From Sphingobacterium bambusae (lineage in GTDB: Bacteria > Bacteroidota > Bacteroidia > Sphingobacteriales > Sphingobacteriaceae): a stretch of DNA of 64,000 nucleotides. The stretch is from positions 186,001 to 250,000 of the forward strand of contig NZ_CP138332.1 in the NCBI RefSeq assembly GCF_033955345.1, written 5' to 3'. The notes under the pieces are model-generated. The model worked only from the letters and a program-made list of their open reading frames with translations. It did not search any database and had not been told where the DNA came from. This document shows positions 55,521 through 62,844 of this stretch, piece by piece; the stretch's first letter is position 1, and every line of letters begins with the position of its first letter. The position numbers were made by a program, and so were the translations under genes.

Positions 55521-55856
55521 TAATTATTATTTATGTTAACTACAGTTTGTTTTGACAAAGGTGAGACTGTTATGTAAACAAATTAAAACCCTATCATTAA
55601 TATACGGTTAACACTAAATTTCTAATTAAACTCTAATGTACATCCAATGATTCCCTAACCTAAAGAGCAATCCATACCGCAACTTTAAGAACATATATTT
55701 CTTCCCAGTAAATAGCTCGCTTAAATAGCGATTAGCCGAACTAAGCACAAAAAAGGCATGTGACGAATCTACGCCACATGCCTCTATACTAGCTTATTTA
55801 ATGTTAAGTACGGCGAGCCCTTAATAGCCTATAGCCCCGCCGCCCGCTGTTAACGG
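55521..55856. other. 336-bp region between the broken receptor and the chimeric remnant
   Basis: Holds the promoter region of the TonB receptor operon (AT-rich, no clean consensus box found) and the terminator at 55754-55783. No gene or clear gene fragment is visible. Confidence 0.4.
55754..55783 (-). terminator. terminator downstream of the HTCS-SusD remnant
   Basis: A 9-bp stem (55754-55762 with 55775-55783) and a 12-nt loop, followed on the minus strand by six T residues. It is probably the old end of a deleted sus-like operon. Confidence 0.75.
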
Positions 55857-56165
55857 CTAGCCTGGATTTTGATAGATAACAGAGCTTGCAATATTATGAT
55901 CGCTTGATGCAATCTGGAAGTTTTCAATGGCGATCGGTGACAAGTAATGCGCCATGGCAAACTTCGCTCCGCCATAGGAAAAGCGGTTAAGCCCCGATTC
56001 AGTTGCAAACCATAAAAAAACTTGTCGGTCGCGTGCAGCACCAACAACGTAGTTGCTAGACAACCCGTCTTCTACGCCCAAGCGCGAAATATGATGCTCC
56101 TGCCCCATAATCAACACCGGCAGCATGCATACACAAGAAAGAACTATGGATATAGCTTTTATCAT
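55857..56165 (-). pseudogene. fusion remnant: HTCS sensor N-terminus joined to SusD C-terminus
   Basis: A 102-codon frame. Residues 1-62 are the start of a hybrid two-component (HTCS) sensor: signal peptide, ISRLGVEDGLSSNYVVG, FLWFATESGLNRF, which is the first blade of the periplasmic propeller. From residue about 63 the sequence changes to the C-terminal end of a RagB/SusD protein: GGAKFAMAHYLSPIAIENFQ, then SSVIYQNPG and stop. This joins two genes that normally lie at opposite ends of a polysaccharide utilization locus, so a deletion removed the rest of the HTCS gene, the susC gene and most of susD. Not expected to be functional. Confidence 0.8.
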
Positions 56166-56392
56166 AACGAGTTACTATCTGCTACAGCCTAGTAATTACT
56201 GTTGAATGCCAAAGAGAAAATGCGACTTCTCCTATATGGAGATGCACTGCCTAAGCCATGAAAAGCTTAAAAAACAGCCTAAAAAGCAATTATTTATAAA
56301 ATATGTTTTTCATGTGGCTTAAGTTATGTCAGATTCTTATTTTATTCCCATTTTCATTAGTATTTTTGCCGTCAGATATTACATCATTATTC

Positions 56393-57064
56393 ATGGATTC
56401 ACTTTTACCGTTTTTACACAACCTTACCGACCCGGACTGGCTGGTAGCGCATGGCGGACTTTATCTTCTTCTTCTTATTATTTTTGCCGAAACAGGTATC
56501 TTGATTGGTTTCTTTCTTCCGGGCGATCCTATTCTTTTTATCGCAGGAATTATCATTGCCAACATGAAAATTGAACCGGGGCAAGAGATCCCTACACTGC
56601 TGTATTGGATTTCACTCATTTGTGTCGCTGCCGTTATCGGTAATTTTGTAGGCTATTGGAGCGGTAAATATTTTGGTCATAGGCTGTTAAAGATGAAAGA
56701 CAATTTTATCTTTAAGAAGCACTATATTTTTAAGGCGCAAGAATTTTATGAACGTCAGGGTGGTGCGGCAATTATTCTAGCGCGTTTTCTACCTATCGTT
56801 CGCACCTTTGCCCCTATCGTAGCAGGCATCGTAGGCATGAATTTCAGAAAGTTTGCTTTTTACAATATTACGGGGGCCGTGCTTTGGGTAGCGAGTCTTG
56901 TTACGCTGGGTTACCTATTGGGCGAAAATGCGTGGGTACAACAAAACTTGGAGTACGTTATTTTAGGTATCGTGTTGCTTGCCACTGCTCCGGTTATTAT
57001 TAAAGCCGTTTTCGGCAAAAAACAGCCTATCAAAACCGACGCCGTTACCGAAAAAGTACATTAA
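56393..57064 (+). CDS. DedA family membrane protein
   Basis: A 223-residue (from ATG 56393) DedA/VTT-family protein with four or more membrane helices. The motifs FAETGILIGFFLPGD (near residue 32) and RFLPIVRTFAPIVAGIVGMNFRKF (near 133-157) are the conserved acidic and arginine segments of the family. DedA proteins act in membrane homeostasis, and some flip polyprenyl or phospholipids. The frame extends to 56303, but a TATTTTTG -7-like box (56361-56368) inside it favours the shorter start. It is unaffected by the decayed genes around it. Confidence 0.88.
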   Translation: MDSLLPFLHNLTDPDWLVAHGGLYLLLLIIFAETGILIGFFLPGDPILFIAGIIIANMKIEPGQEIPTLLYWISLICVAAVIGNFVGYWSGKYFGHRLLKMKDNFIFKKHYIFKAQEFYERQGGAAIILARFLPIVRTFAPIVAGIVGMNFRKFAFYNITGAVLWVASLVTLGYLLGENAWVQQNLEYVILGIVLLATAPVIIKAVFGKKQPIKTDAVTEKVH

Positions 57065-57112
57065 ACATAAAGGTCTTACCCTTTGAATTTCCTTTATTGA
57101 CGCCCTTGTATA

Positions 57113-57141
57113 TTGTAAATTGCGGTTAAATCGTATCTTTA
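57113..57141 (+). promoter_or_regulatory. promoter of the AraC regulator gene
   Basis: TTG (57113-57115), an 18-bp spacer and TATCTTTA (57134-57141) fit the Bacteroidota consensus with one mismatch. Predicted leader about 37 nt. Confidence 0.5.
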
Positions 57142-57184
57142 GCCTACAGCTACGGATTCTACAATTTAAATTTATGATATAAGG

Positions 57185-58093
57185 ATGGGCAATCGAAAGG
57201 ATGAACATTTAAAATATTTGGTCGCTAGCGATCTAGATCAGGCATGGGGATTTTTCGTGACGACGATTGGCTTTCAAGACATCCTTCCCAATACCAGCTA
57301 CCCGCCCGCGGGACATCCGTCGAGCTATTGGTTTAAACCCGAGATAGGCAGGGTTTTAAACGAGTTCCAAGTTATCTATATTATTGCTGGGGAGGGCATC
57401 TTCCAGTCTAAAAACTGCAAACGTTGCAAGGTGCGCGCAGGTTCGGCAATATTTCTATTTCCAGGCGAGTGGCATAGCTTTGCTCCGATAGACCGTAGCG
57501 GTTGGCAGGTTTATTGGCTCGGTTTTGACGGTAAACATGCCGCGGATATTATGACCAACAGCTTTATCAATACACAACAGCCTGTTTTGGACATCGGCTT
57601 TACGGAAAAAGTGGTTGACCTATATGAACAAGGGATTGATGCAGCCCATTTGCAGCGTTCAGGGCATCAGCAGCTCTTGGGCGGTATTACCTACCACCTG
57701 TTGAGCTACTTGATCTATTTCCGTAAAAATGAAATGTTTAGAGACAAAGATATGGTCCAACAGATCAATCGGGCTCGGATGATCATGACGGCAAATGCCT
57801 ATACCAATAAAAGCGCAGAAGAAATTGCTGAAGAACTGAACCTAAGTTACTCTTGGTTTAGAAAGTTGTTTAAGCAATATACCGGATTTTCCCCTGCTCA
57901 ATACCAGATGGAAATTAAGCTGCAGAAAGCTAAAGAGCTATTGACAAGCAGCAATATGCCCATAAAAACAATAGCTTATGAATTGAATTTTGAATCGGCG
58001 AGCTATTTTGTGACCTTCTTTAAATCCAAGACGGGCATTTCCCCAGGTATCTTTCGAGAGCGCCTGCATCGTGAAAAAGACAAGCCCAATTAA
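57185..58093 (+). CDS. AraC-family transcriptional regulator
   Basis: A 302-residue one-component regulator with an N-terminal cupin-like ligand domain (YIIAGEGIFQSKNCKRCKVRAGSAIFLFPGEWH, around residues 65-100, metal-like HxxE-lacking) and a C-terminal double helix-turn-helix AraC domain (SAEEIAEELNLSYSWFRKLF near 216, PIKTIAYELNFESASYFVTFFK near 262). It is convergent with the sugar isomerase gene, 21 bp apart, and regulators of this type usually control sugar catabolism. The isomerase is the nearest candidate target, though the convergent layout is not typical for a shared promoter. Confidence 0.9.
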   Translation: MGNRKDEHLKYLVASDLDQAWGFFVTTIGFQDILPNTSYPPAGHPSSYWFKPEIGRVLNEFQVIYIIAGEGIFQSKNCKRCKVRAGSAIFLFPGEWHSFAPIDRSGWQVYWLGFDGKHAADIMTNSFINTQQPVLDIGFTEKVVDLYEQGIDAAHLQRSGHQQLLGGITYHLLSYLIYFRKNEMFRDKDMVQQINRARMIMTANAYTNKSAEEIAEELNLSYSWFRKLFKQYTGFSPAQYQMEIKLQKAKELLTSSNMPIKTIAYELNFESASYFVTFFKSKTGISPGIFRERLHREKDKPN

Positions 58094-58114
58094 GCCAACC
58101 TCTACCAGAATCTG

Positions 58115-59575
58115 TCAGCAAATCTGGATCACGCTTATACCAAGTAGTGCACCTAACTTTTTAATCTTATCGGCAATATGGCCTACCCCAATAGCACAAT
58201 GGTGCGCTGGGCCATGGCTGTTCCAATCGTTCACGAAACTGCGTGCAGCAATGGGAAATTTGTAGCGGCTATTGGTATTTCCAATTTCCAATATAGGTCC
58301 TTCCACGGATGCTCCCTCGGCAACAAGGAGAGCAATGCTGCCATCTTGTTGCTCAATAACCGACAATAGGGTTACAGACCCATGTTTTACCGCCATTTCC
58401 ACCGACAGTCCTTGCCCCACTTTACCATGATATACCTGTAAAGGCTTAACTTTAGTTTTTCCTTCTGCTATCGCAATATGTCCCGGCCCGTCATGCCCCA
58501 TAAGTACAACATCATCGTTGTAATCCATGGCGTAATATTCGGTAAACGATCCTCCGGCGCCGAAGCTATCTAGAATCTTCATGGCTTGCACGTTCTTTAT
58601 CTCATATTCACCAGCAACGGGCACATGTCTTGCCGTAAGCAGTGAATTCCCCAAAATAACCGAACTCATGGTATCCGCATTGTCAGCATTGCCCGTGCCT
58701 TTATAGTAATATGCTAGCGACCCGAGGTCATATTGCGCGACCAAGCGATCCAAAGCTATTGAAGTCCGTGCGGCACGCTGCAGCTCTTCCAGCGAACAGC
58801 TAGGGTCTACCGCAAAGGTCTCATAAAAAAGGGCTACCCTATCCGCTATTTCCGCCGCAGTTACCTGATGGCGTAGCGCAGAAAGCTCATCCACCTCCAA
58901 AATCTCCATATGGCCCCCAAAGGTGATTAGTTGGCGAGTCTTATCGGTATAGATGTCCAACATCCCGCTATAATAATGACCCATTAATCCTAATCGGTTG
59001 TGCATCATACGGTGCCGTACTTTCGCCGCTTGCACCCAACTCTCCACTTCTTTCCAGCAGCTATCTTGCTCATCCAAGATGCCCGTTACCTGATAAAACT
59101 GTATCCGAGCACGTTGAAAGACATTGGCTAATTCGGGAACAGGACAGGATCCGCAATACCTCAACCACTCGCCTGTCATCTTCGTTCTGTCGTTCATTTG
59201 ATTGAAAGCGCTGTAGTCTATTGCTGCTTCCGGTGAAATATTCAAAATAATAACCGGTACTTTTACGTGCTGTACAATGGGTAATACCGTGGATGATAAG
59301 GCGTAGGTGCTGGCTAGCAAAAACAACATATCGACATCGTGCTCCCTAAATTTGTGGGCGGCATATATCGCCTTCTCTGCATTGTCTATAAGTCCAAGAT
59401 TAACAACAAACGTACCAACAGCCGCAATACGATTATGCACGGTCTGCAGATAGCCCTCCAAGCGAGGCTTGAGCGTTTCAAACTGTTGCCAATAAGCTTC
59501 CAGTCCTATGCCAAAAAGACCAACCTTCATTTCGTAATTCTGCGATTTCATTCCGATGTTTTCTACCGTTTGCAT
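58115..59575 (-). CDS. L-fucose/L-arabinose isomerase-family protein
   Basis: A 486-residue protein of the arabinose/fucose isomerase superfamily. The N-terminal domain starts VGLFGIGLEAYW and contains HDVDMLFLLASTYALSSTVLP; the C-terminal part has GGSFTEYYAMDYNDDVVLMGHDGPGH (near residues 338-363) and HGPAHHCAIGVGH (near 456), which supply glutamate and histidine metal ligands. It would isomerise an aldose to a ketose using a divalent metal; the substrate could be a pentose, L-fucose or a related sugar. Family members often start near the conserved VGLF, so the true start may be at 59551 or 59530. Convergent with an AraC-family gene. An ATAGCTAT element lies just upstream. Confidence 0.82.
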   Translation of the reverse strand: MQTVENIGMKSQNYEMKVGLFGIGLEAYWQQFETLKPRLEGYLQTVHNRIAAVGTFVVNLGLIDNAEKAIYAAHKFREHDVDMLFLLASTYALSSTVLPIVQHVKVPVIILNISPEAAIDYSAFNQMNDRTKMTGEWLRYCGSCPVPELANVFQRARIQFYQVTGILDEQDSCWKEVESWVQAAKVRHRMMHNRLGLMGHYYSGMLDIYTDKTRQLITFGGHMEILEVDELSALRHQVTAAEIADRVALFYETFAVDPSCSLEELQRAARTSIALDRLVAQYDLGSLAYYYKGTGNADNADTMSSVILGNSLLTARHVPVAGEYEIKNVQAMKILDSFGAGGSFTEYYAMDYNDDVVLMGHDGPGHIAIAEGKTKVKPLQVYHGKVGQGLSVEMAVKHGSVTLLSVIEQQDGSIALLVAEGASVEGPILEIGNTNSRYKFPIAARSFVNDWNSHGPAHHCAIGVGHIADKIKKLGALLGISVIQIC

Positions 59576-59578
59576 GGG

Positions 59579-59586
59579 ATAGCTAT
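59579..59586 (-). promoter_or_regulatory. ATAGCTAT element upstream of the isomerase gene
   Basis: Third copy of AARAATAGCTAT (minus strand). It is 3 bp before the longest start (59575) but 27 bp before the internal ATG at 59551, the same distance as at the GH92 gene. A related TATGTCAAAAA string occurs near 59656-59666. Confidence 0.3.
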
Positions 59587-59836
59587 TTTTTACTTTTTTA
59601 TAAAATTATGCAAACTTACAGCATACATATTGTGGCAAATGGTTGAGCAGTTTAGATTTTTGACATAAAGAAATGTACGAGGACGATCTTCGCCATACGT
59701 GCTATCAGCAAAAAAATCACGTAAAAAACGTAGTAAACATGAACAGAAAAAGATTCAAATAATCCTGCAATAAAATATATCATAGTAATAACTTGCGCAA
59801 AAAAGCAACGCTTTAACAAACTAAACCGTTTTATTC

Positions 59837-60730
59837 ATGGAGGCATCGCAAAAAGGTAGGGTAACCAGCGGAACCGCCAACGCTCTGCTAGGAGAAGCCT
59901 ATATGACCTTAAAAGATTTCCCAAAGGCTTTGAGCTACCTTAGAAAAGTGCAAGGCTACAGCCTTGTGTCGGTCTATGCAGATATCTTTAAACCGCAGAA
60001 TAAGAACAATGTGGAATCCATCTTTGAGATTCAATATCTCGGATCAGATTCCACCTTGTCCAGCAATTTCATGTATAAATTTGCGCCGTTCAATTCGGGA
60101 ACCGCTGTGACCGATGACGTTGGTACCAATCTGAATTATGATGCAGGCTGGAATACGCCCACACGCGATCTACTGGCGGCTTACTAGACCGGAGATCTGC
60201 ATAAGAGCAGTTCCGTTGCAGAAACATTTACGTTGGCCGGAACGGTTTACCAAGTGCCCCATGTGATCAAATTTAACCACGGTTTTGTGCAGCCGGGGCA
60301 AACAAATGTAAATTTTCCACTTATCCGCTACGCCGACGTGCTTTTGGAAATTGCAGAGTGCTTGAACGAGCAAGCCTTTGTGGCCGATGGCGAAGCATTT
60401 GAGCTGCTCAATGCCGTTCGAAATCGGGCAGGATTAGCCGCTAAGACAGCAAACAACCCCAATTTGGCTTTGCGCGTCAGCAATCAGGAGAGCTTTCGCG
60501 AGGCCATTATGAAAGAACGCCAAGTGGAACTAGCTTTTGAAAACCATCGCTGATACGACTTGGTACGTACGGGGAAAACCGTTTCCGTGATGAATGCGCA
60601 TGGCGCACGGAAGATGGCCGCTAATCCACAATATCCTGTGGGCAGTTATCAGGTAACAGAAAACAAACGGTTGCTTCCTATACCACAGCGCGAAGTAAAT
60701 CTGGACACCCTTACACAGAACGAGCAATAA
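59837..60730 (+). pseudogene. SusD/RagB-family gene, truncated with two nonsense codons
   Basis: Read as one frame (298 codons), this is the C-terminal two thirds of a SusD-like outer-membrane glycan-binding lipoprotein: the TPR-containing start GRVTSGTANALLGEAYMTLKDF, IRYADVLLEIAECLNEQ, LNAVRNRAGL, KERQVELAFENHR, and the typical end LLPIPQREVNLDTLTQNEQ. It lacks the signal peptide and about 180-200 N-terminal residues. Two in-frame stops interrupt it: TAG at 60185-60187, where related proteins have Glu in AYEPGD, and TGA at 60551-60553, where a conserved Trp follows ENHR. Neither susC nor other PUL genes adjoin it. The 3' terminator (60744) survives. Confidence 0.88.
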
Positions 60731-60743
60731 TTAGCTGCTCAAT

Positions 60744-60781
60744 AAAACGCCGTGCTCCAACAAAACGGAGCACGGCGTTTT
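60744..60781. terminator. terminator after the SusD pseudogene
   Basis: A perfect 15-bp stem (60744-60758 with 60767-60781) and an 8-nt loop, T-rich on both sides. It separates the SusD pseudogene from the convergent metal ATPase gene. Confidence 0.9.
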
Positions 60782-60850
60782 CCTTCGTTCAGTATCGAAC
60801 AAACAGCAGGTTTGTATCGTCGATCAACAGCCCATCTTCCCTTAATAGCC

Positions 60851-62836
60851 TTAGGTTCTATAGGCTAGCAACCGAAGAGCATTGGCTACAACTAAGAGGG
60901 TTGATCCCTCATGTATCATCACGGCAGGGCCTATCGAAGTAATGCCCAAGACGGTCAGTGGAATAAGCAACGCTACAATGCCCAAACTAACCCAAAGATT
61001 TTGACGAATAATGCTCTTCGCTTTACGGCTGAGTCCAATAGCAAAGGGTAAACTATCCAGTTTGTCCCCCATCAAAGCAATATCTGCGGTCTCTAGCGCT
61101 ACATCCGATCCTGCAGCCCCCATAGCAATACCCACCGTACTTTTGGCCATCGCCGGAGCATCATTTACCCCATCGCCCACCATCGCCACCATACCTTCGC
61201 GAAGGTCTAGCTGTTCGACGGCTGCAACTTTATCCTCCGGCATTAGGTTGCCCATCGCGTCGGTAATGCCGATCTGCTTGGCAACGGCCTCTGCAACCTG
61301 TTGGTTATCGCCGGTCAGCATCAGCATTTTTTTGATCCCCAAGGCGGCCAGCTGCTGTAATACAGCCTTCGCCTCGGGTCGCGGCACATCCATTAGCGAT
61401 AAGATACCGATATATTGACTATCCTCCTTCACCAACATCGTGGTATGTCCGTCCTTTTCAAGCCGCTCCACCTGCTCTATGATTTCCGAAGGCGTATTAT
61501 CCGCTGCAAATAGCGCTTTGTTGCCAATAAGAATCTTCTTGCCTTCAACAACAGCTTCCACGCCGCGACCAACAATACCTTTCACTTGATCTGCTTCAGG
61601 TAGAGCCACCGAACCCAGCTTGGCCAAACCACCCTCAACAATAGCTTGTGCGAGCGGATGATCGCTCAGCTTTTCCACCGCAATGGCCAGTTTCAATAGC
61701 TGAGAATCTTCGACCCCGTTTAAGGGAATAACGTTGGTCAACTTCGGCTTGCCCTCGGTCAGCGTTCCTGTTTTATCAAAGGCTATAGCCTCCAGCGATC
61801 CTAGATCTTCCAAAGGGCGCCCCCCTTTAATCAGCACAGCTCCTCTTGCCGCGCGCGCCACTCCACTAAGAACAGCGCTTGGCGTAGAAATTGCCAATGC
61901 ACAAGGGCTTGATGCCACCAGAACGGCCATCGCTCGGTAGAAACTCTCTGCAAAAGTCTCATCCAAAACAACAAAAGCAAAGCATAAGGCGGTAACCAAT
62001 ACAAGCACGAAGGGCACAAAATACCGCTGGAACTTGTCCGTCAACAATTGGGTTGGCGATTTTTGTTTTTCCGCTTCATTGACCATATTTATCAGCCTAG
62101 CGATAGTCGAGTCTTTGGCTTCCTTTAACACTTTCACCTCCAAGACTGATGCGCCATTGATGGTTCCCGCAAACACTCGATTCTCCGGCTTTACCTTATT
62201 GATATCGCTAACCACTTGCTCCCTGTGGGTCACCGCCATTTTATCCACCGGCACACTTTCGCCAGTGATGGGCGCTTGGTTTACGCTGCCCTCGCCCTGC
62301 ACCAGCAGTCCATCTGCAGGAATTTTGCTATTAGGTTTAATGATAATCAGATCACCAACAACAAGCTCTTCAATGCGCAGCTCCACTGTTCCGCCATCCC
62401 TTTTCACCAACGCCGTCGCTGGTGCAAGGTTTGTTAAGGCCGCAATAGACTTTTTCGCTTTCGCCATGGCGTAATGCTCCAAGGCATGGCCAATGCTAAA
62501 AAGAAAAAGCAATAGCGCACCTTCTGCCCATTCTCCCAAGATAGCAGCTCCAGTAGCCGCCACCAGCATGAGGAAATCTATCTCAAAGCCTCCCTTTCGG
62601 ATGGTGCCTACCGCTTCTACTGCTGTAAAGAAACCACCTAAGAAGTAGGCCATTATATAACATATCAGTGGTACCTGCGTAGGGACACCATCTAAAAAGG
62701 ACAGTCCGCAGCCTATACCGAGAGCTAATCCGCAACCGATGGCGAAGAGCAGTTCTGTATGCTCACCTAAAATCGCACCGTGTTCATGCGATTCGTGCTC
62801 TTCGGCATGCCTGTGTTTTTTTTCTTTTGCTTCCAT
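60851..62836 (-). CDS. P1B-4 type metal-translocating ATPase (Co/Fe/Zn efflux)
   Basis: A 661-residue heavy-metal ATPase. The N-terminus is histidine-rich (HRHAEEHESHEHG) and has no HMA or CxxC domain. The TM6 metal site reads Ser310-Pro-Cys312 (SPC) and TM8 reads HEGST near 640; these two signatures mark the P1B-4 group (CoaT, CtpD, PfeT), whose members export Co(II), Fe(II) or Zn(II) rather than copper. The rest of the engine is complete: [24 protein letters not shown], and GDGVNDAPAMA. It is 8 bp downstream of an RND-type efflux adaptor gene, so both belong to one metal-resistance operon. Confidence 0.93.
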   Translation of the reverse strand: MEAKEKKHRHAEEHESHEHGAILGEHTELLFAIGCGLALGIGCGLSFLDGVPTQVPLICYIMAYFLGGFFTAVEAVGTIRKGGFEIDFLMLVAATGAAILGEWAEGALLLFLFSIGHALEHYAMAKAKKSIAALTNLAPATALVKRDGGTVELRIEELVVGDLIIIKPNSKIPADGLLVQGEGSVNQAPITGESVPVDKMAVTHREQVVSDINKVKPENRVFAGTINGASVLEVKVLKEAKDSTIARLINMVNEAEKQKSPTQLLTDKFQRYFVPFVLVLVTALCFAFVVLDETFAESFYRAMAVLVASSPCALAISTPSAVLSGVARAARGAVLIKGGRPLEDLGSLEAIAFDKTGTLTEGKPKLTNVIPLNGVEDSQLLKLAIAVEKLSDHPLAQAIVEGGLAKLGSVALPEADQVKGIVGRGVEAVVEGKKILIGNKALFAADNTPSEIIEQVERLEKDGHTTMLVKEDSQYIGILSLMDVPRPEAKAVLQQLAALGIKKMLMLTGDNQQVAEAVAKQIGITDAMGNLMPEDKVAAVEQLDLREGMVAMVGDGVNDAPAMAKSTVGIAMGAAGSDVALETADIALMGDKLDSLPFAIGLSRKAKSIIRQNLWVSLGIVALLIPLTVLGITSIGPAVMIHEGSTLLVVANALRLLAYRT

Positions 62837-62844
62837 AACGTTTA

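Noticed and set aside
61901..61909. SPC instead of CPC in the 60.85-62.84 kb ATPase as a damaged metal site
   Set aside because: SPC together with HEGST in TM8 is the normal signature of the P1B-4 group.
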